Below, one piece after another: positions 1 through 7,688 of a stretch of 33,420 bases of DNA. Position 1 is the stretch's first letter; every line of letters starts with the position of its first letter. The stretch spans positions 1 to 33,420 of the forward strand of contig JAFPYX010000073.1 of NCBI GenBank assembly GCA_017417585.1, written 5' to 3'. The translations under genes and the position numbers were made by a program. This stretch comes from Victivallales bacterium (GTDB taxonomy: Bacteria > Verrucomicrobiota > Lentisphaeria > Oligosphaerales > Oligosphaeraceae). The notes beneath the pieces were generated by a model. The model was not told where the DNA came from. It did no database searches and saw only the letters and a program-made list of their open reading frames with translations.

Positions 1-3
1 AGG

Positions 4-87
4 GGTGAGAGGTGAGAGGTGAGAGGTGAAAGGTGAGAGGTGAGAGGTGAGAGGTGAAAGGTGAGAGGTGAGAGGTGAAAGGTGAGA
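4..87. repeat. Tandem heptamer array, 12 units
   Basis: Twelve uninterrupted 7-nt units, nine GGTGAGA and three GGTGAAA, fill this stretch and stop three bases before the stop codon of the minus-strand PHP gene. The window begins inside or next to the array, so its full length is unknown. The same kind of period-7 sequence occurs in other spacers of this window (12351-12434, 21181-21208, 21703-21798). It has no spacer/repeat architecture and is not a CRISPR. Confidence 0.95.
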
Positions 88-90
88 GAA

Positions 91-873
91 TTATATCGGC
101 AACGTCTCGATGACTTGCAATCCGTAGTAATGCGCGATGGCGAGGCAGTCCTCGTTGGTGGAGAAGAGGAACTCGGGCCGATGCGCGTCCGCTCCAACGA
201 ACACCTGCACATCGTATTCGGCGGCCAGCGCCCAAAAGGGCAGATAGGGGTAGGGCCGTCGCAGGAGTCCGAACTCATCGCGGATGAGCTTGCGGTGAAA
301 GCCATTGCAATTCAGTTCCAACGGGATGTGGCAATCCTGCGCGGCTTGGAGAATCATCCGCGAACATTCGATGGCCGCGTCATCCCAGGTACAACCGCCA
401 TGGGCGAAGAGGTCCGGGTGCGCAAAGGCGGTGAACCAGCCGGATTCCATTGCCTCGACTGCGTGGCGGGCATAGCCCAAAAGCTCCTCTCCACTCTGGA
501 GATGCCACGAGTCCCGCCATTCGCCTGCGTCATCCAGATAGCTGTGAAGTGCCAAGAGGAGGTATTCCGCGCGTCCTGGCCGAAGGAAGTTCTCCGGAAT
601 GAAGTTGCCCAGATCCTTGCGGAACTCCGTCTCCAGCCCGGCGTGGACTTCCAGCTGCGGGAAGGCCTCGCGGGCTTCCTGAATGGCATCGAAATAGGTG
701 TCCAGCTGATTGAAGTCCATTCGGACACCGTTCCAGCGCCCATCTGGCCATGGGCAGTGGTCGGAGAAACCGAGAACCCTCAAACCATGGCCAACGGCTT
801 CGCGGCAGTAGTCCACCGGCATCCCCACAGCGTGCTTGCAGAGGGCGGTGTGAGTGTGAAAATTACAGAACAT
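91..873 (-). CDS. PHP-domain phosphatase, histidinol-phosphatase-like
   Basis: A 260-residue protein of the PHP metal-dependent phosphoesterase superfamily. The PHP metal ligands are in order: HTH at residues 6-8, H14, DH at 38-39, E81/E83, H110 (ALHSY), H152 (AHPD), and D229/H231 in the GADAH motif. In the HisK/HisJ-type family such enzymes remove phosphate from L-histidinol phosphate in histidine synthesis, but other PHP phosphatases look alike, so the substrate is inferred. It is soluble, with no signal peptide. I place the start at the ATG at 873, seven codons into a frame that could also begin at a TTG at 888; neither has a clear Shine-Dalgarno sequence. No histidine biosynthesis genes are adjacent. 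The gene is followed immediately by the heptamer array at the window edge. An antisense frame of similar length is a shadow, because only this strand has the catalytic motifs. Confidence 0.85.
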   Translation of the reverse strand: MFCNFHTHTALCKHAVGMPVDYCREAVGHGLRVLGFSDHCPWPDGRWNGVRMDFNQLDTYFDAIQEAREAFPQLEVHAGLETEFRKDLGNFIPENFLRPGRAEYLLLALHSYLDDAGEWRDSWHLQSGEELLGYARHAVEAMESGWFTAFAHPDLFAHGGCTWDDAAIECSRMILQAAQDCHIPLELNCNGFHRKLIRDEFGLLRRPYPYLPFWALAAEYDVQVFVGADAHRPEFLFSTNEDCLAIAHYYGLQVIETLPI

Positions 874-1145
874 CAAACCAAACGGCAACAGTGTTTTTGA
901 AATGCCCTCAATATAATTCTTCTCCTGAGATCAGAAGAAACTCCAAGAGACGAAGACGCCATTGCGACAAAATGAGAATCCACAAGCGTATCAGAGAAAA
1001 TAACTATTTGCAGAACAATGTGATGTAAATTAACTCAAAGGCCCGCCGACAAATCCTCCTGCCGGCGGAATCGCATCCGCCGCATTCCTTTCTTGAAATG
1101 CAGGGGAAAGTCTTCCTGTTCCTTCTTCGATTACCCAAAAAAGCC

Positions 1146-1592
1146 ATGACCATTTCAAAGAAATACCTGGATTTGAGCGCCGACACGCTGGTTTTCGACA
1201 AGCAGCTCCGGACTGAATTGCGGCGGCACCGCCAGTCGCTTGGATTGAGCTACAGTGCGCTGGGGCGGTTTCTGGGACTTCACGGGTCAACCATCCAGAA
1301 ATGGGAGAATGGCATCATCCGTCGGTGTTCTCTTCATCACCGCGAGAACGTTACACGATTTTTACGCGGAGAGTATGATGCCGACATCCAAGCCAAACTT
1401 GGAGACCCCCGCAGGGGTGCCTACCTGTGTCCGATTTCGGCGTCCGCAATCGAGTGTGTCAAACGGCTGGCGAACTGCTACCACCTCCTCGAACCACGCC
1501 CGGATTTGCGCAGTGTGCTATTGGAGGCGGCCTTAAAGGCGGCCAATGAAGCCCTGCAGGCCTTGGCTCGGAACCCCTCTGGTTCCCAATGA
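1146..1592 (+). CDS. Small XRE-type helix-turn-helix regulator
   Basis: About 148 residues. An XRE/Cro-like helix-turn-helix lies near residues 22-55 (LSYSALGRFLGLHGSTIQKW), where the second helix pair would bind DNA. It is followed by a C-x3-H-x3-V-x2-FL-x-G-x-YD segment and a C-terminal amphipathic helix. The minus-strand gene at 2123-2548 has the same layout and motif, so the two are paralogues. The frame is open from an ATG at 1098, but the extra 16 residues are hydrophobic and unlike the paralogue, so the ATG at 1146 is preferred; neither has a good ribosome binding site. The gene points towards a tRNA-Gln. Its target is unknown; a local or autoregulatory role is a guess. The Cys/His positions hint at a metal or redox site, but this is unproven. 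Confidence 0.7.
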   Translation: MTISKKYLDLSADTLVFDKQLRTELRRHRQSLGLSYSALGRFLGLHGSTIQKWENGIIRRCSLHHRENVTRFLRGEYDADIQAKLGDPRRGAYLCPISASAIECVKRLANCYHLLEPRPDLRSVLLEAALKAANEALQALARNPSGSQ

Positions 1593-1729
1593 ATGCGCCG
1601 AAAGCACTCCCCTTCTTCCTCACGGGAGCGCTTCTTCCCATGACCGGAGCCATGGCTTTTGATTGGTTTGAACTACTCAGTTTTCATTTGAGGCTTTATA
1701 GTATGGCAATTGTTCAGCCATTTTCCCGC

Positions 1730-1803
1730 ATCCCCATGGTGTAATGGTAGCACAAATGTTTTTGGTACATTTAGTTTAGGTTCGAATCCTGATGGGGATG
1801 CCA
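1730..1803 (+). tRNA. tRNA-Gln (anticodon UUG)
   Basis: A 74-nt cloverleaf folds fully. The acceptor stem ATCCCCA pairs with TGGGGAT, followed by discriminator G and an encoded CCA (1801-1803). The D-stem GTGT/GCAC encloses an AATGGTA loop. The anticodon stem AATGT/ACATT carries loop TTTTGGT with TTG at 1762-1764. The T-stem TTAGG/CCTGA carries the TTCGAAT loop. The G discriminator fits glutamine tRNAs. A strong terminator follows directly, so it is probably a single-gene transcript. A TATAGT sequence at 1697-1702 could be a -10 element, but no well-spaced -35 is visible. Confidence 0.95.
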
Positions 1804-1810
1804 TTTCTTC

Positions 1811-1842
1811 CGCCCTGCAAGTGATTGCGGGGCGTTTTTTTT
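1811..1842 (+). terminator. Intrinsic terminator of tRNA-Gln
   Basis: A 9-bp stem (CGCCCTGCA / TGCGGGGCG with one U-G pair) closes a 6-nt loop and is followed by eight T residues. It begins seven bases after the tRNA CCA end. Confidence 0.92.
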
Positions 1843-1899
1843 GCGCGTCATTGGCAATAATCATTCAGGCTGGACAGGCCTCGCTTAAACACCCAAAGA

Positions 1900-1986
1900 G
1901 GCCACTGGGACGGTCGAGAGGGGAATCACAACAACGCAGACGATACGCCGGCAGACCGGGCGTGGCGTACCTCCGTCCCAATGGCC
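1900..1986. other. Structured non-coding stretch with long inverted repeat
   Basis: This lies in the gene-free 1843-2122 spacer. GGCCACTGGGACGG (1900-1913) and CCGTCCCAATGGCC (1973-1986) are inverted repeats matching at 13 of 14 positions. A second nested pair, TACGCC (1944-1949) and GGCGTA (1964-1969), sits between them. The 87 nt could fold as a stem with an internal hairpin. No clear promoter or T-run is attached. It could be a small RNA, a terminator-like fold between convergent genes or the remnant of a small repeat element. Nothing else is recognisable in the rest of the 1843-2122 spacer. Confidence 0.3.
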
Positions 1987-2122
1987 TGAAAGAGAAAACC
2001 CTATTTCAGAAGCCCCGTCGAACGATGAATCCATCTTCGCCTTTTGCAAAAAGATTCCAGAGGAATATCATCTCCGCCGAATTGCTTTCATAACAGGCTG
2101 GCGAACATCGAACATCCATCCA

Positions 2123-2548
2123 TTATTGCCTGGGAAAATTCTTTCGCAGATTCTCCAAGGCATCCCGAATGGCATTCTCTATGGCGTTTTTCAATTTTGC
2201 CTCAAGGCTGGGAGACCAGAAGGGCAAATCGGCTTCCAGAATAGATGGCGTCTGGGGCAAAATGGCTTCTCGGGCACGTGCATACTCGGGGTCGGACAAC
2301 GCGCGAAGTGGAACATCGTATCCTCCTGTGAGGAATTTTGCCACCCTGGCAACGTGACGGGGATGGCACGCAGTCGTCACGCCAGCCTCCCATTTCCTCA
2401 CCGTAGACCAATGGATTTCCAGAAAATCACCAAGCTGCTGCAGCGAAACCCCGACCGCACGACGTTTCGCCTTCAGTGCCTGGCGCGTAAATTCATCGAA
2501 AATTCCATTGAAATTAAAAGTATTGTTTGATTGCGAATGCTCGGCCAT
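2123..2548 (-). CDS. Small XRE-type helix-turn-helix regulator (paralogue)
   Basis: A 141-residue protein with an XRE-like helix-turn-helix around residues 24-58 (VSLQQLGDFLEIHWSTVRKW). It carries the same C-x3-H-x3-V-x2-FL-x-G-x-YD segment as the plus-strand regulator at 1146-1592, and ends in a charged amphipathic helix (LKNAIENAIRDALENL). The two genes are convergent and flank the tRNA-Gln. A GGGA sequence lies upstream of the ATG at 2546-2548, farther than usual. The tail could mediate dimerisation. It lies downstream of ftsW on the same strand, but a 202-nt gap separates them and no shared function is implied. Target genes are unknown. Confidence 0.75.
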   Translation of the reverse strand: MAEHSQSNNTFNFNGIFDEFTRQALKAKRRAVGVSLQQLGDFLEIHWSTVRKWEAGVTTACHPRHVARVAKFLTGGYDVPLRALSDPEYARAREAILPQTPSILEADLPFWSPSLEAKLKNAIENAIRDALENLRKNFPRQ

Positions 2549-2750
2549 AATACATGATTCCCTTTTTATGGATTGAAAATGAAGTGTTATGATTCGCCTC
2601 TCAAAACAAGAACCGCTGCAAATTTATACTGTTTTCGGGCGGGCGCAAATCCATTCTTCATCTTTCCACCAAATTCCTGTAAATTCTCATAACTAACTTG
2701 TTGATAAATAGTTTTTGGCAAAAGAAACGCCTTGGAAACAATCAACCGTT

Positions 2751-4049
2751 TTACGAGTTCGATTTCTTTTCCTGCTGGAGCATCGCCAGCGCGGCAGGCG
2801 TCGGCAGACAACACTGGCTGCTGATTTCCCGCGACACCTCCGCACGGTTGCGCAGATTCACATTCAGCACCAGTCCGATCAGGAACATCAGGGAGATAAT
2901 GCTGGAGCCGCCATAGCTTAAAAAGGGCGCCGTGACTCCCGTCGGCGGACACCATCCGCTCACCACGCCGACATTCACCATCGCCTGAAGCGCCAGCAAA
3001 ATGGCGATCCCCAGACACAGGAGCAGATCCGAGCGTTGCCTGCATTGCCTGGCGATTGCCACGACACATAGGCAAATCATAAAATAGGCTCCGACCACTC
3101 CGAAGATGCCGACCATTCCGAACTCCTCGCCGATGACCGCCACGATGAAATCCGTATGGGACTCCTGAAGATAGGTCTTCATGATGCCGTTCGCGTAGCC
3201 CACCCCGGTCATGCCGCCGGAACCCAGGCAGAGCTGGGAGCGCCAAAGCTGGTGGGACTCCTCGTCCCGGTAGACCTTCGGATCCCGATACGCAAGCATC
3301 CGGTTCACCCGCATGGGGCTGAATTGAATGAAGGCATACACCACAAGGACACCCACGGCGCCGAAGAGGACAATCCAGCGGAACCGAATCCCCGCCAAGA
3401 ACATCACCACGAAGGCCATGCCGCCGGTAATCACTGTGGTGGAGAGGTCTTTGCCCAGAAAAATCAACGCAAGAATCCCGCCGGCAACCATTCCGGGAAT
3501 CAGTACTCCGGGGACGAACTTCTGGATCTGCTCCCTCGGAAGCCGCCCATAGTATGCCGCCAGATAGAGCACCAGGAAGAGCTTGGAGAATTCCGAAGGC
3601 TGGATTTTGATCGAGCCGAACTGCAGCCACCGGATGGCGCCTTTCGTCTGGGAGATGAAGGGGAAGAAGCGCAGGACATCCTGCCCCGCGAAAGCCGTCA
3701 TGAGCTTGGCGAACGCCAGGTAGGTCAGCGGTATCATGATCAGCAGAACTCCCCAGTGCGAATAGCGGTAGAGAGTTCTCAGCGGCACAAAAGCCGCAAT
3801 GAGAAACATGCCCAGACCGATGCCGATCCATACCAGCTGATGCCTGAAGAAGAAATCGCCCTTCGTGGCGATGGTCGCCGAATGGATCATGGCAATTCCC
3901 ACGCACAAGAGAGCAATGACTACCAGACACAGCACCAGCGGCGCGACCTTCAGGCCGAACACCGCCCGGCTGGGGTCTTCCTGTTTGGCAGACCAGACCT
4001 CCGCTTCCTGGACTTTTTCCACCGAATGGCTCTGGGTTTCCTCAGTCAT
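2751..4049 (-). CDS. ftsW: FtsW/RodA-family peptidoglycan glycosyltransferase
   Basis: A 432-residue polytopic membrane protein of the SEDS family, which polymerises lipid II glycan strands with a partner class B PBP. Family motifs are present: QPSEFSK at residues 150-156, GKDLSTT at about 199-205, HTDFI near residue 298 with D300 at the position of the proposed catalytic Asp, and PPTGVTAPFLSYGGSS near the C-terminus. The N-terminus is a hydrophilic leader of about 30 residues before the first membrane helix. The start is the ATG at 4049; a longer open frame upstream runs into the preceding gene and is not homologous. It begins 8 nt after the stop of the HD-domain gene, so the two are probably cotranscribed. 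FtsW (division) is favoured over RodA (elongation) only weakly, because no fts or mre genes are adjacent. Confidence 0.88.
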   Translation of the reverse strand: MTEETQSHSVEKVQEAEVWSAKQEDPSRAVFGLKVAPLVLCLVVIALLCVGIAMIHSATIATKGDFFFRHQLVWIGIGLGMFLIAAFVPLRTLYRYSHWGVLLIMIPLTYLAFAKLMTAFAGQDVLRFFPFISQTKGAIRWLQFGSIKIQPSEFSKLFLVLYLAAYYGRLPREQIQKFVPGVLIPGMVAGGILALIFLGKDLSTTVITGGMAFVVMFLAGIRFRWIVLFGAVGVLVVYAFIQFSPMRVNRMLAYRDPKVYRDEESHQLWRSQLCLGSGGMTGVGYANGIMKTYLQESHTDFIVAVIGEEFGMVGIFGVVGAYFMICLCVVAIARQCRQRSDLLLCLGIAILLALQAMVNVGVVSGWCPPTGVTAPFLSYGGSSIISLMFLIGLVLNVNLRNRAEVSREISSQCCLPTPAALAMLQQEKKSNS

Positions 4050-4057
4050 GGATGAAA

Positions 4058-5272
4058 CTATGCGATGAGTTCGTGAAACTGCGCGAAGACGGCGCCGAAA
4101 TCCAAAGGCCCGATCCGGCAATTCCGGTACAAGTCCCCCAGACGTTCGATGCCTTCTTTGAGATGCTTGGAAGTAATGCCGTTGTTGACCGACTCCGTGG
4201 CCTCGATGAAGGCCGCCAGCTTGTCGCAGGCGCTGATGACCTCGCCGTCCACCGGGAAGTATTTGCCGTCGTTGTATTTCTCGTTGAATTCCTCCCATGC
4301 GAGCTTGAGGACGGGCTTGCCATCGACCACGATGCGGTTGTCGAACTCATTGTCCGTGAAGTAGTTCAGCATCCGGTACCAGGAGACCGGCACCAGCGGC
4401 TCCAGCTTCTCGGACATCTGGAGGTTCTCGTACTTCTTGATCGTGTCCGCCAGGCCGTCCACCGCGTTCTTGACGGGCGAGGTGATGTCGCGGGTAAGCG
4501 CCTCGGGGAGGTCATGGAAGAGGGCGCCCTGGAAGCCGTTGACGATGCGCTGGTCGCAGGCTTCGGTCTCGCAGAGCGCGAGATAGGTGAGAATGGCGAC
4601 CATCAGCATGTGTCCCAGCACGGAGGTGGCGGGGATGCGGGGCGACTGGCTCCAGCGCTTCTGGAAGCGCAGCTGCCCGCACAGGTCGATGAATCCGTAG
4701 GTCTTGCGCTTCAGGGAAATCTTCTGGACGCCGATCAGGTTGATGTGGTCCTCGAGCTGGTCCTCGATCTCCTGCTTGATCTGCTCGATGCCGCGGATGA
4801 ACGGGCAGAGCTGGTAGAGGATGTTGAACTCCCATTGCGTGGCCAGGTAGTGCGCGGCCTTCAGCAGGCGCTTCTCCTGTGCGGCATAGCCGTTCTCAAG
4901 GAAATAGCGCTCCATGCGTCTGGCGAAACCGCCCTTGACCTGCCCGACCATCGGCTTGAGCTGGTCCAGAACCCATTGGTTGAGCTGCGGGCCGTTGTCC
5001 GCCATCATCCGGTGGAAGACCGGCGGCTTGATGTCGGTGAGTACCACGCGGTGGAGCAGTTCGAACATCGAGCCCTCGACCAGCTTCTTCCAGTCAACAT
5101 GCGCCGAATGGTTGTCCTCTTCGCATTTGGCCAGCACCCAGGCGATGATCATCTTGTGGGCTTGCTTGTCCAGCTCGGTGAACTCCATCGGGTTGATCTG
5201 GTCGTTCCAGCGCCGGATGCTCGCCGCATCGAAGAAGAGCTCGATCAGGGATTTGTCAAGGGAGGGATTCAT
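4058..5272 (-). CDS. HD-domain phosphohydrolase (YfbR-like nucleotidase)
   Basis: A 404-residue soluble protein. The HD superfamily metal ligands are in the C-terminal half: H221 (GHMLMV), H253-D254 (LFHDLPEA) and D350 (ACDKLAAF). The LFHDLPEALTRDI stretch resembles the YfbR-like and HD_3 groups, whose known members hydrolyse deoxynucleoside 5'-monophosphates; the substrate here is inferred. It is about twice the length of YfbR, with an added N-terminal helical region of about 200 residues of unknown role. The start is the ATG at 5272, which has a GGAG 8 nt upstream; an open extension to 5305 lacks such a site. It is the first gene of a likely two-gene unit with ftsW and has a promoter candidate at 5383-5410. 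The linkage to cell-wall synthesis is positional only. Confidence 0.78.
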   Translation of the reverse strand: MNPSLDKSLIELFFDAASIRRWNDQINPMEFTELDKQAHKMIIAWVLAKCEEDNHSAHVDWKKLVEGSMFELLHRVVLTDIKPPVFHRMMADNGPQLNQWVLDQLKPMVGQVKGGFARRMERYFLENGYAAQEKRLLKAAHYLATQWEFNILYQLCPFIRGIEQIKQEIEDQLEDHINLIGVQKISLKRKTYGFIDLCGQLRFQKRWSQSPRIPATSVLGHMLMVAILTYLALCETEACDQRIVNGFQGALFHDLPEALTRDITSPVKNAVDGLADTIKKYENLQMSEKLEPLVPVSWYRMLNYFTDNEFDNRIVVDGKPVLKLAWEEFNEKYNDGKYFPVDGEVISACDKLAAFIEATESVNNGITSKHLKEGIERLGDLYRNCRIGPLDFGAVFAQFHELIA

Positions 5273-5382
5273 GGCATGACTCCAAGGAAAGAGGGGGGTG
5301 CGCACGGCACGTGCAAAGCCCGAAACAGGAAACTATGGCCATACGGTGCGAACCGAACGCGGGCGACATCGTGTCGTTGCAT

Positions 5383-5410
5383 ATAATATCCTAGATTTCC
5401 CTTTTTCCAA
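5383..5410 (-). promoter_or_regulatory. Sigma-70-type promoter candidate for HD-ftsW unit
   Basis: Read on the minus strand: TTGGAA (5405-5410), a 16-bp spacer, then TATTAT (5383-5388). Transcription would begin about 100 nt before the HD gene. The same AT-rich patch reads TATAAT on the plus strand (5382-5387) but has no suitable -35 there. The rest of the divergent 5273-5503 spacer shows no gene. Confidence 0.5.
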
Positions 5411-5503
5411 TGAAAGACTTGGCAAAGAAAATCAAAAAATGTTGCTTGTCGACTAAATTATGCGTATCCGCCATCCAACACCCAATTCTATTGTCTCACC
5501 CAA

Positions 5504-7534
5504 ATGACCACGGAACACGTTTTCATCGGCAAATGGATCACCTCCGGGCGCTTCGCGGCGCTGGAGAAGCGCAACGTCTTCCACCGCCAGCTCGCCCCGG
5601 CCGTCACCCCGGAAACTCCGGAATTGCAGAACCGCCACGTTCTCTTCCGGAGAAAATTCACGTTAAGCGCCGAAGAGGCCGCCAGCGCAAAAATCTACAT
5701 CTCGGCGGACGACTACTACAAGCTCTATGTGAATGGCAAGTTCGTGGGGCAGGGTCCCGCCGCCGGATACGACTTCCATTACTTCTACAATGTGATGGAC
5801 TTGTCGAAGTTTGTGCAGCCGGGCGAGAACACCCTGGCGGTCCACACCTACTACCAGGGGCTTTTAAACCGCGTGTGGGTCTCAGGCGACCACCAGCACG
5901 GGCTGATCCTGGACCTGGAGGCAGGCGGCAAAATCGTGGTCGCCTCGGACGAGACGTTCCTCCAGCACGAACACACCGCCTATTCTTCCTGCGGCGTAGT
6001 CGGCTACGACACGCAGTTCATGGAACGCTATGACGCCGCGGCACCGGAGGTCGGCTTCGAGCAGTCCGGCTTCGACGACTCCGGCTGGGAGGGGGCGCAG
6101 TTGCGTCAGCACGAGTCGTACCGACTCTTTCGCCAGCCCTCGGCGCAATTGGTCTTCGAGGAGATCCGCCCCGTCAGCCTGAAGCGCACGGGCAACTGCC
6201 TTGCGCTGGACTTCGGCGCGGTCTATGTCGGCGCGATGGTCTTTCAGGCTCATGGTCCGAAAGGCGCGGAGATCACGATGCGCTTCGGGCAGGAGCTCCT
6301 GGAGGACGGCCACGTGCGCTATGACATGCGCTGCAACTGCGTCTATGAGGAGTTCTTCCGCCTCTCAGGAGGCCCCAAGGACATCCTGAATCCATTCGAT
6401 TTCAAGAGCTTCCGCTATGCGGAAATCCTCCTGCCCGAAGGCGTGGAGGTGGACGCGGACTCCATCGTGCTGACAGCACGCCATTATCCTTTCCAATTGC
6501 AAGCAAAATGCAAATACCACGACGAGAAGGCGCTGGCGGTGTGGAAGCTCTGCGTGGACACGCTCCACTATGGCTTCCAGGAGGTCAACCAGGACTGCAT
6601 GGACCGCGAGAAGGGCTACTACCTCGGCGACGGATGCTACACGCTCCTGACCTACTGCATGCTCACCGGGAACTATGTCCTCGTCGAGAAGTTCTTCGAC
6701 GACTTCCTGGCCACCAAGTTCATCAACCGCGGCCTGATGACCTGCGCGGCCTGCGCGATGATGCAGGAGATTGCCGAATATCCCCTGATGATGTACCCAC
6801 TGCTCTACGCCTACTGCAGGCTCACCGGCAAACTGGACTATGTCCGCAAGCGCTACGATGACTTTGCCGACATCCTCGACTTCTACCGCGAACAGTACAC
6901 CGACGCCGACGGACTGATCAACCGCTCCGACAAGTGGTGCGTGGTCGAGTGGCCGCCAAACTTCCAGGACGGCTACGACGCGGAGATCGAGGAAGGCAAG
7001 ATGAGCCACAGCAAGCACGTCGCGCTGAACGCCTACTACCTGGGCGCCATCAAATATTTCAATGCAGTCGCGCAACTGCTGGGTCGCTCGCCCTACGCCG
7101 AGCTGGCTCCGCTTGAGGCGTCCTTCGTCAAGGCATTCTGGGATTCGGAGCACAAGCAGTTCCGGGACAGCGATGTCTCGCAGCACATCTCCTTCGTGGG
7201 CAACGCCTATCCGTATTACTTCGGGCTCTTTCCGGAAGACGCAGGCAAGCAGGAATTCGTTCGCCGCGTACGCCAGGCGCGGCTCTCCAAGACCTCGCTC
7301 TTCGTCGTCTTCCCCCTGCTCGCCGCCCTGAGCCGGGACGGCGAAAACGAATTGGTCCACGACCTCCTCACCGACGACATGGCGTGGCTGCACATGCTCA
7401 GCGAGGGCGCCACCCGCACCTTCGAGGGATGGGGGAAGGAGATGAAATGGAACACCTCCCTCTTCCACCTCACCATGTCCGTCGGCGCGATGTTCCTGGC
7501 CGACTGGGACCTCCAGGACATCCTGCTGGCCTAA
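5504..7534 (+). CDS. GH78-family alpha-L-rhamnosidase, cytoplasmic
   Basis: A 676-residue glycoside hydrolase. The N-terminal half is beta-sandwich in character (YVNGKFVGQGP near residues 74-84 is the typical carbohydrate-binding-like signature; RPVSL and LDFGAVYVGAM come later), followed by an (alpha/alpha)6 barrel. The GH78 active-site motif appears as DCMDREKGYYLGD with D364, E369 and D376. The late catalytic Glu of GH78 corresponds to E641 in ATRTFEGW. These enzymes remove terminal alpha-L-rhamnose from plant or microbial glycans. There is no signal peptide, so it should act on imported oligosaccharides. It is shorter than many GH78 enzymes of around 900 residues, and its motif lacks the usual Pro and Trp (DCPxRxExxGWxGD). 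No transporter or rhamnose catabolic genes are adjacent. The start is the first ATG; no strong ribosome binding site precedes it. Confidence 0.85.
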   Translation: MTTEHVFIGKWITSGRFAALEKRNVFHRQLAPAVTPETPELQNRHVLFRRKFTLSAEEAASAKIYISADDYYKLYVNGKFVGQGPAAGYDFHYFYNVMDLSKFVQPGENTLAVHTYYQGLLNRVWVSGDHQHGLILDLEAGGKIVVASDETFLQHEHTAYSSCGVVGYDTQFMERYDAAAPEVGFEQSGFDDSGWEGAQLRQHESYRLFRQPSAQLVFEEIRPVSLKRTGNCLALDFGAVYVGAMVFQAHGPKGAEITMRFGQELLEDGHVRYDMRCNCVYEEFFRLSGGPKDILNPFDFKSFRYAEILLPEGVEVDADSIVLTARHYPFQLQAKCKYHDEKALAVWKLCVDTLHYGFQEVNQDCMDREKGYYLGDGCYTLLTYCMLTGNYVLVEKFFDDFLATKFINRGLMTCAACAMMQEIAEYPLMMYPLLYAYCRLTGKLDYVRKRYDDFADILDFYREQYTDADGLINRSDKWCVVEWPPNFQDGYDAEIEEGKMSHSKHVALNAYYLGAIKYFNAVAQLLGRSPYAELAPLEASFVKAFWDSEHKQFRDSDVSQHISFVGNAYPYYFGLFPEDAGKQEFVRRVRQARLSKTSLFVVFPLLAALSRDGENELVHDLLTDDMAWLHMLSEGATRTFEGWGKEMKWNTSLFHLTMSVGAMFLADWDLQDILLA

Positions 7535-7570
7535 GGGGATGAGGAAAGGCGCAAGACCTCAAACCCACAG

Positions 7571-7606
7571 TCCCTTTCATCCCTTCCATCGCTTCCATCC
7601 CTTTCG
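7571..7606. repeat. Tandem 9-nt repeat, 4 units
   Basis: Four consecutive 9-mers, TCCCTTTCA, TCCCTTCCA, TCGCTTCCA and TCCCTTTCG, lie between the rhamnosidase and the RNase gene. An open frame crosses them in phase with the RNase and gives a low-complexity HPFHRFHPF sequence, which is not part of the real protein. Confidence 0.8.
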
Positions 7607-7688
7607 TCTCCGCCGACAGGCAAAATACACAGCCGCAAAGGAAAAAGGCGCTATATTAACCGTGAATTTAGCGGGGACCCCTTTTAGC

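Noticed and set aside
4..87. Possible CRISPR array
   Set aside because: There are no spacers between repeats; units are 7 nt and contiguous, and no cas gene is present.
82..900. Open frame of 272 codons on the plus strand
   Set aside because: It is antisense to the PHP gene, which has all catalytic motifs; the plus frame shows none.
1710..2093. Plus-strand frame across the tRNA
   Set aside because: It runs through the tRNA-Gln and its terminator and cannot be a normal gene.
1730..2548. tRNA-Gln as the attachment site of an integrated element
   Set aside because: No integrase and no second copy of the tRNA 3' end are visible in the window.
2594..2680. Short minus-strand peptide of about 24 residues (MKNGFAPARK...)
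   Set aside because: Only a weak ribosome binding site and no conservation evidence; too short to support.
2698..2706. TTATCAACA sequence resembling the DnaA boxes near dnaN
   Set aside because: A single site; a 13-nt match to the origin region is compatible with chance in a window of this size.
2587..3930. Long minus-strand frame overlapping ftsW
   Set aside because: It is an out-of-frame shadow, rich in His/Arg/Gly, of the clearly recognisable FtsW frame.
3156..4055. Plus-strand frame of 299 codons
   Set aside because: Antisense to ftsW with compositionally biased residues; not a protein.
4052..5386. Plus-strand frame of 444 codons
   Set aside because: Antisense shadow of the HD-domain gene; no domain or ribosome binding site.
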